Origin: Moritella sp. 5
GTDB lineage: Bacteria; Pseudomonadota; Gammaproteobacteria; Enterobacterales; Moritellaceae
NCBI RefSeq assembly: GCF_018219455.1
Contig: NZ_CP056122.1
Location: 1,984,001 to 2,048,000, forward strand
DNA length: 64,000 nt
Direction of reading: 5' to 3'
Shown here piece by piece: positions 38,435 through 46,542 of the stretch (position 1 is the first letter of the stretch; each line of letters starts with the position of its first letter). The position numbers and the translations under genes were made by a program. Under the pieces are notes generated by a model. The model was not told the origin of the DNA. It searched no databases and worked only from the letters and a program-made list of their open reading frames with translations.

Positions 38435-38872
38435 ATGGAGTTAGCTTTATCTATTTTTCTTACCCCTATAATCATGGTTTTATGGAGTAAATTTTTTCCT
38501 GTAAATAAAAATTATGAATTAAATTTTTCTTCATTTGATACACTCAAAAGAAATAATCAATGGATTAATAATATTTCAGTGGTACTCCACTTTGTTGGTT
38601 TATCGTTGCCAATACCTTTTTTACAAAGCATTACAGATAATAACCCCGAGCTAGTTCCATGGGGGATTGCGCTTGTATTCGGTTCTATGGTTGTAATACC
38701 CTTTATTTTTGTTTCTATTGTTACTCTTTCTTTTGGATTTAATAGGTTCAGAGAATACTGGAGGTTTTATGAATTACATTACGGTATTGGAATTAAAGGC
38801 ATTAAATTGGTATTTATACCAATAGGGTTAATTGGTTTATGTGGCTTATATAAAATCGTCAATGCCATATAA
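38435..38872 (+). CDS. Cassette: membrane protein, 145 residues
   Basis: A hydrophobic protein with about four membrane helices (LALSIFLTPIIMVLWSKFF, ISVVLHFVGLSLPIPFL, WGIALVFGSMVVIPFIFVSI, LVFIPIGLIGLCGLYKIV). No family is recognised. I start at ATG 38435 behind GCAGGGA; a longer upstream frame would begin inside the IS end. Its cassette border was rebuilt by the IS insertion (core A at 38419). attC 6 follows directly. Confidence 0.6.
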   Translation: MELALSIFLTPIIMVLWSKFFPVNKNYELNFSSFDTLKRNNQWINNISVVLHFVGLSLPIPFLQSITDNNPELVPWGIALVFGSMVVIPFIFVSIVTLSFGFNRFREYWRFYELHYGIGIKGIKLVFIPIGLIGLCGLYKIVNAI

Positions 38873-38961
38873 CAAGCCAATAAAGCAGGACTAAAACATG
38901 TTGGCTGTCGTTCGTGCCTCACTATTTTAGCCAACAAATTTTAGCCTCTTATTGGGGCGTT
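38870..38961 (+). other. attC site 6, split by a second IS copy
   Basis: TAACAAGCCAATAAAGC ... ATTGGGGCGTT with arms TGTTGGCTGT / TAGCCAACA, then the IS end GGTATGACTCCCC starts at 38962. Confidence 0.85.
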
Positions 38962-39925
38962 GGTATGACTCCCCACGTCAAGTAAAACGCAGAGATCCTT
39001 GCTAAAAAATATAGCCATAAATTCACTTTCATTAAATAAAGTGAGTTAACGTAAGAATGAAGCAAGTATATTCGTCGGTTATCATGCTGATATTCGTGGA
39101 TTACTTGCTTTCGCAAGCAGCGCCTACCTTACTACTTTTCTTGAATCAAGAGGCGTCGTGACACCTGTCTTCAGTCTATGTTCGTGGATCAGCTAACTTT
39201 CATTAGCTACCATCCTAACGCCGTCGGTGATTGTGTTACACCCGATGCTTGATTCTATACGCTAACTCAACAACTTTTATCATGCAGGTACTCTCGATAG
39301 CCTTAATTTAGGCTCTACGGGTGTCAGCACTATTTCACGCGATATCAACAATGGTTTTACCTAGGTCTTCCTGTCTAAGTTCCAGCTCTTTGAAGATGTT
39401 TGCGGCAAAGCGATAGGTGTGCGCTCCTTCAACAAGTAAGCGTCTTGCTCGACTATTACCACACTTGGTGATAGAACCGAGCTTACGACTCCCACCACTA
39501 CTATGCTCGTTCTGTTATTGTTCGTCTTTATTTTTTAAAAACAATATGTGTGCATGGTTTGGCAAGATCGGTTCAGTTAACCAGCGTAATGCTGCTTCGA
39601 GATAGATCGCGTACAGCTTTATCTGCAGGCTCTGGTACGTAGTTCGCGGTTAAGTCTTCTGATTTTAGCAACTTAACGAGATTTATAGCATCACGTTTGT
39701 CGGTTTTGATTTTATAACCGATTGTTTAGTAAGTGTAATTTTACCAAGGTGAATTTATTTGACGCCCCGCACATCTTCAATATAAGCGAGCTTAAAAAAT
39801 GATTTGTGTGTGTCCATGCCAATAAAAACCATGTTAACATATTGTAATAAGTGTGTTGTGACTCTGGTTTCAAAAACTAACCCACGATATTGGAGGCTAG
39901 TACCTAGTGGGGAGTCATTATGTCT
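38962..39925 (-). mobile_element. IS1111-group element, deletion copy 2
   Basis: Both ends are present (GGTATGACTCCCC left; GGGGAGTCATTATGTCT right, followed by A) and the left 300 bases match the guide-RNA region of the intact copy. The transposase is shredded: about 122 bases are missing between two GCGATATC words, and most of the middle is lost after 39515. It cannot code for transposase but kept the end and guide sequences. Confidence 0.85.
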
Positions 39926-39948
39926 ATGAGTAATCAATAAGGAATGAT

Positions 39949-40329
39949 ATGACTAAAGAAAAAGAAGATTTTCAGAAATTATGTGATAGTTCTATAGAGT
40001 TATTCAATGCCGGAGATTATGAAGGCGTAGCTAATCTGTATAAAAAAGAAACACAATTTTTAGCGCCTAATTTCAGTAGAATTACTACTCGAGAAGGTGT
40101 AAGTAACTTCTGGAAAAATACGTTTAATGCTGGCTATCGGTTTCAGAAAGTAGAAACGATAGAGGTACGGGTAGGTGGAGAGCTAGCGTATTGGCTGTTT
40201 AACTGGGTGATGACAAACCCAGATAAAAACGGAAAAACGATCACTCAAACTGGAAAAAATATATTGGTCTGGGAAAACGTTGGGTCAGAATGGCTAATTT
40301 GTTTAGATAGCTGGAATTCCCCAGCTTAA
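39949..40329 (+). CDS. Cassette: NTF2-like (SnoaL/DUF4440) protein
   Basis: A 126-residue alpha+beta cone-fold protein: an N-terminal helix pair (FQKLCDSSIELFNAGDYEGVANLY), then strands FLAPNFSRITTREGVSNFWKN, AYWLFNWVMTN and WLICLDSWNSP. The NTF2-like superfamily includes small enzymes, binding proteins and immunity proteins; the ligand is not evident. GGAATGAT precedes the ATG. It lies 24 bases after the IS copy 2 end and is followed by attC 7. Confidence 0.75.
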   Translation: MTKEKEDFQKLCDSSIELFNAGDYEGVANLYKKETQFLAPNFSRITTREGVSNFWKNTFNAGYRFQKVETIEVRVGGELAYWLFNWVMTNPDKNGKTITQTGKNILVWENVGSEWLICLDSWNSPA

Positions 40330-40335
40330 AACTCA

Positions 40336-40436
40336 TAACAAGGGCCAGTAATCTGACCTCCGCAAACTGTCTTGTTTTTTGTGAAGGGGGGAAAAATCAA
40401 GCCACCTTGTTCCGGCAGTTGTGGCGGGCGTTAACA
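40336..40436 (+). other. attC site 7
   Basis: TAACAAGGGCCAGTAATC ... GGCGGGCGTTAACA, about 101 bases; inner arms TTGTTTTTTG and CAAGCCACCTTG. Confidence 0.85.
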
Positions 40437-40446
40437 GGTTAGGAAG

Positions 40447-41013
40447 ATGGAACTAAAACTACAACTACAACTACAACAATTAATCAAGTCGGTTCCTGAG
40501 TTGATGGAAACAGCTGAGGCGTGCAGGGATGTTGGTTTACCTAATTTCTACATTGCTGGCGGAGCGATAACTCAATTAATTTGGAACAGCTTGGGTGAAA
40601 AAGAGTTGCTCGATAAAGTTAAAGATTTTGACATTGTTTATTTTGATGAGAGCAATGCTGTTTCAGAAGAGTTGTTCGAACTAAGCATTACTAAACGTAT
40701 ACGGCATAGCGTTGAAGTGGATCTTAAGAATCAAGCGACAATGCATGAGCGTTACCTCCAAAGGTTTGGTTGTTCAATCGCAGCATATGTTAGTGTGGAG
40801 CAAGGTATTGAGTCTTGGTTACCTGCGTTTGCTATAGGCTTTACTCTCGATTCTTATGGAGACCTAGCTATCTATGCTCCTTATGGTTTAGAAGATGCTT
40901 TCGATATGTTAGTTAAACCTAATAAGCGAGCAATGACAGAGGCCTGCTACAACAAAATGACCACTGGCTATAAGGCTCGCTGGCCGAAAGTAAAGGTGTA
41001 CCCATGGGGTTAA
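40447..41013 (+). CDS. Cassette: nucleotidyltransferase-like protein (DUF925 type), paralog 1
   Basis: The 188-residue protein has the fold signature FYIAGGAITQLIWNSL and the acidic pair DFDIVYFD, then KNQATMHERY and WLPAFAIGFTLD. This is the DUF925 / nucleotidyltransferase-like family. Relatives are widespread in integrons; no substrate is known. A second cassette with the same family lies at 45957-46499 (weaker identity), so both were acquired separately. GGAAG precedes the ATG; attC 8 follows. Confidence 0.8.
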   Translation: MELKLQLQLQQLIKSVPELMETAEACRDVGLPNFYIAGGAITQLIWNSLGEKELLDKVKDFDIVYFDESNAVSEELFELSITKRIRHSVEVDLKNQATMHERYLQRFGCSIAAYVSVEQGIESWLPAFAIGFTLDSYGDLAIYAPYGLEDAFDMLVKPNKRAMTEACYNKMTTGYKARWPKVKVYPWG

Positions 41014-41018
41014 CCAGC

Positions 41019-41066
41019 TAACAAGTGCCAACATTTGACCTGCGGTACATGAGGCTGGCGTTAACT
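41019..41066 (+). other. Shortened attC-like site 8
   Basis: TAACAAGTGCCAACATTTGAC ... GGCTGGCGTTAACT, only 48 bases. Both border words are present but the middle is short, so it is either a compact attC or one that has lost its centre. After it a cassette start (ATGAAAATCACACTATT at 41077) is soon cut by IS copy 3. Confidence 0.6.
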
Positions 41067-41173
41067 TTCTATAAGTATGAAAATCACACTATTTCTATTG
41101 CTACTCACTTATGCCTTATTCACATACGGAGAAGAAGCATTGGATTAGCCATATTTGGTTGGTTAGTATTTAC
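41067..41173 (+). pseudogene. Cassette gene start cut off by an IS
   Basis: After the attC core a reading frame begins ATGAAAATC (41077; MKITLFLLLLTYALFTYG, signal-like) and stops after 23 codons; another frame reads IGLAIFGWLVFTVIMLIF into the IS. Both suggest a small membrane or secreted protein whose main part was lost when IS copy 3 arrived or was deleted. The true frame is unclear. Confidence 0.35.
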
Positions 41174-42411
41174 GGTTATCATGCTGATATTCGTGGATCA
41201 GCTAACTTTCATTAGCTACCATCCTAACGCCGTCGGTGATTGTGCCACACCCGATGCTTGATTCTATACGCTAACTTAACAACTTTTATCATGCAGGCAC
41301 TCTCGATAGCCGTAATTTTGGCTCTACGGGTGTCAGCACTATTTCACGCGATATCAACGATAGTTTTACCTAGGTCTTCCTGTCTAAGTTGCAGCTCTTT
41401 GGAGATGTTTGCGGCGAAGCGATAGGTGTGCGATCCTTCAACAAGTAAGCGCCTTGCTCGACTATTACCACACTTGGTAATAGAACCAATCTTACGGCTA
41501 CCACCGCTGCTGTGCTCACTGGGGATAAGTCCAAGATAACTCATTAGCTTTCTTGGATGGTCGAAACGGGTTAGATCCCCGAGTAACACCAGTTGCTACA
41601 AGTAAGCGTACACCTCGCATCGCTTGGATCGCTTTTACCATGGGGTAATAGCGCCAGTTTTTAACATGATGCTCAAGTTCATTATCGAGCCGTTTTAATC
41701 GATTTATACGCTCGGTTATTGTTTGTATTCCTGCAAAACTATCTGTTGAGCAGGGGGCGGTAAGATCAATTCGGATAACCAGCGTAAATGTTGCTTCGAC
41801 CAATTGTCCTTCACTTTTGCTGTAACATTATTTCGTAGTAACAACGCTTTAAGTTGATATTTACCGTCTTTAAGATCTTTCATTGCTGTTTCTCTGGCGC
41901 GAGATAAATCACGTACAGCTTCATCTTCTGGCTCAGGTACGTAAATCGCCGTTAAATCTTCAGATTTTAGCAATTTAGCTAAATTCATGGCATCGCGTTT
42001 GTCTGTTTTAATTTTATCACCAGGTTTTTTCGGAATTAATGATGGTGCGATGACATAACAACAATGCTCAAGTGAAGTGAGCAATCTATAGATCCAATAA
42101 CCACAGGGGCAGCTTCATAAACGAAGTGTAATGTGGCTTGTGGGCATTTAGACTCAAACTGACGGGCCAGTTTAGTAACCGCTTGTTTAGCCGATGGACT
42201 TTTGCCTAGATGAATCGGTTTGACGCCACGCACATCTTCGATATAAGCGACCTCAATAACTGATTTGTGCGTGTCCATGCCAATAAAAACTATGTTATGT
42301 TTACTCATGCTAGTCTCCAGTTTTATATTTTTGACAAATATATTATGGCTCTGGTTTTTAAAACTAACCCACGAAGTTGGAGGCTAGCACCTTGTGGGAG
42401 TCATTATGTCT
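41174..42411 (-). mobile_element. IS1111-group element, decayed copy 3
   Basis: The right end is complete (GTGGGAGTCATTATGTCT then A at 42412). The left end is missing: the copy starts within the guide-RNA region, with a further deletion between two TTCGTGGAT words. The transposase is broken by several frameshifts (fragments at 41344-41589, 41516-41803, 41716-42084, 42036-42308) and lacks the same about 122 bases between GCGATATC words as copy 2. It keeps CCTAACGCC at 41223-41231. Confidence 0.85.
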
Positions 42412-42429
42412 AGCTTACAAGGATAAGGT

Positions 42430-42969
42430 TTGGCACTTTCAGATAAACAATTAGGCGTATTCAAAGGTATGGCTTTTGCCATGACCGTCTCTGTACTTAC
42501 TATCATTCTCGCTACCTATTTAGACCCTTTTTCATATACGCTGATCGTGAATGCACAAGGTAGAATTGAGATTCTTGGGCTATCAGTCATTCTACCTACT
42601 CTGTGTTTAGTTGCTTCTATTGGCCGCTTGGCTAAGTTTCGTTTTTTTAGCCCTGACGATATTGACGGTAGTGCTTTAACTAAAGGTAGTGAAAATGCAT
42701 CATTACTACAAAGCTTGCTTCAAAACACAGTAGAGCAGTTGGTTATTGCAATTTCTGTATATACCGCATGGTGTTTTTTAATGCCCGTTTCTTGGCTATC
42801 AGCTATACCTCTTTGTTCAGTTCTTTTTGCTTTGGGTCGTATTTTATTCTTTAAAGGCTACAAAAGTGGAGCTGCATCTAGAGCCTTTGGTTTTGCACTA
42901 ACATTTTATTCAACCGTTGTGTTACTTCTGGTTTTGATTATTTATCAGGTATGTGTAGTTGTAAGCTAA
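42430..42969 (+). CDS. Cassette: MAPEG family membrane protein
   Basis: A 179-residue protein with four to five membrane helices and the MAPEG signature in the second half: LLQNTVEQLVIAISVYTAW, ALGRILFFKGYKSGAASRAFGFALTFY. MAPEG proteins are trimeric membrane enzymes acting with glutathione or on eicosanoid-like lipids in eukaryotes; bacterial ones may detoxify. A TTG start with AAGGATAAGG before it fits the cassette border, which is rebuilt at the end of IS copy 3 (A GCTTAC). attC 9 follows. Confidence 0.8.
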   Translation: MALSDKQLGVFKGMAFAMTVSVLTIILATYLDPFSYTLIVNAQGRIEILGLSVILPTLCLVASIGRLAKFRFFSPDDIDGSALTKGSENASLLQSLLQNTVEQLVIAISVYTAWCFLMPVSWLSAIPLCSVLFALGRILFFKGYKSGAASRAFGFALTFYSTVVLLLVLIIYQVCVVVS

Positions 42970-43061
42970 CAAGAACATTAAACGGAAAATTTACAGTTGG
43001 CTGTTTTTCGTACCTCAAAATTTTAGCCAACTATAATTTTCCGCTTATGTAAGCGTTATGC
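42967..43061 (+). other. attC site 9
   Basis: TAACAAGAACATTAAACGG ... GTAAGCGTTATGC, about 95 bases with long arms CGGAAAATTTACAGTTGGCT / AGCCAACTATAATTTTCCG. Confidence 0.9.
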
Positions 43062-43085
43062 TTTGTTCGAACATGGAGTATAAAT

Positions 43086-43703
43086 ATGAAGCAAGATTTT
43101 TCTAAATTGGCGACAACCGAGTACGGAAACATACTAACTAATGACCACTTTATTGATTACAACATCGGCCCTCTTTGGCAGGGTATGCCGCGAATCTGCG
43201 GAGAGGCATTCACGGTTCAATTAGCTTCAGGTGATAATTTAATGCTTCATTCTGCAATATACGAAGCACCTGAAGGCTCCATAATCGTTGTGGACGGCGT
43301 TGATAGCGAGTATGCAGTCGCGGGCGGTAACGTATGCGCAGTCGCTAATAATCGAGGGATAAAAGGCTTCATTATTGATGGTGTAATTCGGGACTTGGGT
43401 GAAATTTCAGATATGAAATTTCCAGTTTTTGCGAAAGGTGTTTACCCTGTACCAGGTAAGAAGAAGGTCTATACTGAGTTGTGTGTTTCAATTACTTGTG
43501 GGGGAGCAAAGGTTTCTACGGGAGACGTAATTGTTGCAGATGAAGAGGGTATTGTGGTTATCCCTAAAGCAAGAAGAGAGGAAGTATTTTTATTAGCCTC
43601 AAAGAAAGCATGTGAAGAAGCTTCATTAACGCTATCTGAGTGGGAAGCGAACCATAGAGCTAAAATAGTTCAAGCAATAAGTTCTGCGAAACAAAAAGCC
43701 TAA
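43086..43703 (+). CDS. Cassette: RraA-like / HMG-aldolase family protein
   Basis: The 205-residue protein matches the RraA / 4-hydroxy-4-methyl-2-oxoglutarate aldolase fold: CGEAFTVQLASGDN, GSIIVVDGVDSEYAVAGGNVCAVA, RGIKGFIIDGVIRDLGEI (conserved Arg-Asp), VYPVPGKKK. Some members are aldolases; RraA itself inhibits RNase E. The presence of the RD pair allows enzyme activity. It sits in a cassette behind attC 9, with GGAG before the ATG. An inverted repeat (GGTGTCG / CGACACC) follows the stop and could end transcription. Confidence 0.8.
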   Translation: MKQDFSKLATTEYGNILTNDHFIDYNIGPLWQGMPRICGEAFTVQLASGDNLMLHSAIYEAPEGSIIVVDGVDSEYAVAGGNVCAVANNRGIKGFIIDGVIRDLGEISDMKFPVFAKGVYPVPGKKKVYTELCVSITCGGAKVSTGDVIVADEEGIVVIPKARREEVFLLASKKACEEASLTLSEWEANHRAKIVQAISSAKQKA

Positions 43704-43712
43704 CATATAAGA

Positions 43713-43743
43713 ATAGGTGTCGCGCAGCCGACACCTTATTCGA
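43713..43743 (+). terminator. Inverted repeat after the RraA-like gene
   Basis: GAATAGGTGTCG-CGCAGC-CGACACCTTATTC forms a strong stem 10 bases after the stop. It may be a terminator or the surviving arm of a lost attC; no core follows. Confidence 0.5.
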
Positions 43744-43814
43744 GTGTTCACCATAAGTTTAATATCTCCAACTGTAATGTTAATGCCACTATTCCTATTA
43801 TGTTCACCTTTCGG

Positions 43815-45005
43815 CTAGGTCGTTCGTGTAATGCCAACACACCTCATTTCATGCTGACAGCAAGGACAAATCCTGATGGCTTTCGCAGTGAACGTTGCGA
43901 CGAGTTCATGTATTTTCCAACTGAACAGATGTAGCAATATAGTTTTAATGCGTACTCTCAGCCGTTTGGCATTACCGTGTAAAAAACCGTAATCGCGCAC
44001 CCGCTGTAACCCTTTCGGCAACACATGCTGCAAGATAAGCCAGAGGAATTGCAATGTCGGTAAGGCTCTGGTTTTAGTTGCTTGAGTTTGTCCGTCTTTA
44101 TATCTGAAGGTAACGGTATTATTGGATGTGTCAGTGTTCGCTAGCGATAAATCAGCGTGCTGATTGATTGTATCAATCATTCTCGCTCGTCATGATGAAT
44201 GCGCAGTAAACCAATGAAGGTACTCATTTTAAACTCCAATCTAGCGCTAACTTGTCAGCGAGTTGATTGATGGCAACGGCCGCATCCTTTTGTTTGAGTT
44301 GGGTTAATTGAGTGTATCTCGCTGTAGTGTTTAGCGAGGCATGACCGAGTAAGACTTGCAGTGAGCGTAAATCTAGTCCGCCTTCGAGTAAGTGAGTAGC
44401 AAAGCAATGACGTAGCGAATGCGGGCTAACGAGTTTGTTGATATGACAATCACGCAGAACTTGCTTGATGGCTTTTTGAATGCCGCCTTTATCCATCGGC
44501 GAGTTCATACCATTACCCAAGCCAGGGAAAATCAGTCGCGCATGATGATGCGTTTGCCAATGACTGCGCAGTGCGAGTAAAGTTCGTTTAGGTAATGGCA
44601 CCAACCTGTCTTTGCCACCTTTAGCTTCACGGATATGGACTTGCATAGTCTGGCTATCAATATCATGAACGGTAAGGTTTAAGCCCTCACTTAATCGCAA
44701 TCCAATGCTGTAAAGCGTGAGAAAGAATACTTGGTAGCGCTGCTTCCTAGTCCCATTGCTTATCAAGCGTGTAGCGGTAGAAAAACTGTAAACCGTTACG
44801 GTCTAATTTAACGGTACTCCAAGAAGTGGGCCTGGCAGGCTATTGAAATAAACTTTTAAATCAGCAGTAGTTAATGTGTCTGGGGACTTATCAAAATAAG
44901 CCGAAATGCGTCGAACCGCACGAGAATAGCCATCAATGGTTGCTGGCCGTTTACCTTGTAGCCTTAAATTGGTAAGGTGTTGTTCATAAAGATAATTAAA
45001 TCGTT
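43815..45005 (-). mobile_element. Remnant of an IS91-type element with tyrosine recombinase
   Basis: Two minus-strand pieces remain. 44224-45005 is a tyrosine recombinase: N-terminal DNA-binding part YLYEQHLTNLRLQGKRPATI, broken by frameshifts near 44770-44830, then an intact catalytic part with SIGLRLSEGL, SPHSLRHCFATHLLEGG, LLGHASLNTTARYTQL. 43815-44180 is the C-terminal end of an IS91 transposase (FRYKDGQTQ, LQHVLPKGLQRVRDYGFLHG, CPCCQHEMRCVGITRTT); its N-terminal catalytic part is gone. This gene pair is typical of one IS91 subgroup. Related ends recur at 50.1 kb and 52.4 kb. Confidence 0.8.
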
Positions 45006-45059
45006 GCTGTTATTAGTATGAACGCAGGCTTGTTTACTCTGCCGCGCAGCGGCTTCGTT

Positions 45060-45151
45060 CAACAAGGTGCTCAAACTTATCTCCAACACATGGCATTTTT
45101 GTTTTGCAAAGTGTAGAAATGTGTTGGAGCCAGCTTAGCGCTGCGTTATGC
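45060..45151 (+). other. attC site 10
   Basis: CAACAAGGTGCTCAAAC ... GCGCTGCGTTATGC, about 92 bases with arms CTCCAACACAT / ATGTGTTGGAG. It marks the start of the HAD cassette and follows the IS91-type remnant. Confidence 0.85.
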
Positions 45152-45168
45152 GAATTTAAGGAATAGAT

Positions 45169-45816
45169 TTGATAAATAGATATTCATGCAAAGGTTTTAT
45201 ATTTGATGTAGATGCAACACTTGTAAACACCACTCTTGTTATAAACAATATTTGGAAAAAGTGGGCCGGGCAAAACGGAATCGATTTTTCAATTGTATAT
45301 CCACACGTGCACGGTAGAAAAATTAGTGAAACACTCGAGTTAGTTGGTTCGCAATACGCAAATGCTGATGAAGAAAATGTAGTAAAAAAAATTGCAATCG
45401 AAGCTATGGAATCAGCTACTGAAATTGATGGAGCATTAAGTTTCGTAGAAAATATACCTAAGTGCTCGTGGGCAATAGCAACGAGTGGACCAAGAAAAGT
45501 TGCTGAGACAAGTTTACTTGCATCTGGTTTTAAATTACCTATGAATATGGTGTGTGCCGAAGATGTAATTTTTGGTAAACCACACCCAGAACCATTTGCA
45601 CTTGCTGCTAAGAATTTAGGTTTAAAAGCGGTGAGTTGTGTTGCTTTTGAAGATTCGCCTGCTGGAGTAAAATCAGCTAAAGAAGCTGGGTGCTTTACCG
45701 TCGCTATCTTAACTAGCCATAAAGAATCTGAATTAGTTTTAGCTGATTTAATCGTTGACGGCTTTTCAGATCTAGCAATTGAAAACAAAAATGGTTCGTA
45801 TGAACTATGCTGGTAA
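45169..45816 (+). CDS. Cassette: HAD-family hydrolase (beta-phosphoglucomutase-like)
   Basis: The 215-residue protein has the HAD motifs FIFDVDATLVNT (nucleophile Asp, with Ala where Gly is usual), AIATSGPRKVAE, and CAEDVIFGKPHPEPF / VAFEDSPAGVKSAKEAGC. The cap resembles beta-phosphoglucomutase or sugar-phosphate phosphatases. The G-to-A change in DxDGT is uncommon and might reduce activity. A TTG start with AAGGAA before it fits the cassette border 18 bases after the attC 10 core. Confidence 0.82.
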   Translation: MINRYSCKGFIFDVDATLVNTTLVINNIWKKWAGQNGIDFSIVYPHVHGRKISETLELVGSQYANADEENVVKKIAIEAMESATEIDGALSFVENIPKCSWAIATSGPRKVAETSLLASGFKLPMNMVCAEDVIFGKPHPEPFALAAKNLGLKAVSCVAFEDSPAGVKSAKEAGCFTVAILTSHKESELVLADLIVDGFSDLAIENKNGSYELCW

Positions 45817-45956
45817 AACATAGGGTGCAATTTAACTTGATTTAAAACAGTAGGTTAGGCTTGTCTTCTTCCCGTTTTTCTGAGCGTGATTGTAAACTCA
45901 CTAGAATGTGCAAAGGACGCAGACCTATTAGCAAAGCGTTAGAAAGCAGGGTGTAT

Positions 45957-46499
45957 ATGGATAGGGTAATCACATTAATTGAAAAAGATGAATTGAGGGT
46001 TAAAGCTCTTGATTGTGTTCAGCAACTTGATTTACCTTATTGTTATCTAGCGGCTGGTTTTGTCCGAAATTTGGTGTGGGACCACTTGCACCAAAAATCA
46101 ACATCAACGCCTTTGAATGACGCTGACGTTATCTATTTCGATGAAACTGAATCTAACTCTGAAAACTACAAATTCATAGAATCTCAGCTTTCTGTGCTGA
46201 TGCCAGAGTTAAACTGGGAAGTGCGTAATCAAGCTATTATGCATAAACGACATGGCGATAAACCGTATTTAAGTATCATTGACGCGATGAGTTATTGGCC
46301 AGAAAAGGAAACAGCTGTTGCTATACGAAAGTTAGATAATGGTTACTATGAATGTATTTCTACTTTTGGTTTCGAATCGTTGTTTAATCTACACGTTACG
46401 CGTAATCCTAAGCGTTCTTTGGAAACCTTCAGTGAACGTGTGACGTCAAAAGGTTGGTTGGCTCATTGGTCTAATTTGAGAACTGTTTTATGCGATTAG
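45957..46499 (+). CDS. Cassette: nucleotidyltransferase-like protein (DUF925 type), paralog 2
   Basis: A 180-residue relative of the protein at 40447: YCYLAAGFVRNLVWDHL, the acidic pair DADVIYFDET, RNQAIMHKRH, YWPEKETAVAIRK. I start at ATG 45957 behind AGCAGGG; the sequence upstream contains an attC-like core (GCGTTAGAA, 45936-45944), so longer frames would cross a cassette border. Function unknown as for the family. The next gene follows after 43 bases with no full attC. Confidence 0.75.
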   Translation: MDRVITLIEKDELRVKALDCVQQLDLPYCYLAAGFVRNLVWDHLHQKSTSTPLNDADVIYFDETESNSENYKFIESQLSVLMPELNWEVRNQAIMHKRHGDKPYLSIIDAMSYWPEKETAVAIRKLDNGYYECISTFGFESLFNLHVTRNPKRSLETFSERVTSKGWLAHWSNLRTVLCD

Positions 46500-46542
46500 A
46501 CTGTGGTTCGTATTATATAACAAGTAAAAAGGAGACCAATAC

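Noticed and set aside
36765-43061. CRISPR array
   Set aside because: Repeated attC end words recur between genes, but spacing is irregular, the intervening DNA is coding and no cas genes are present; they are integron attachment sites.
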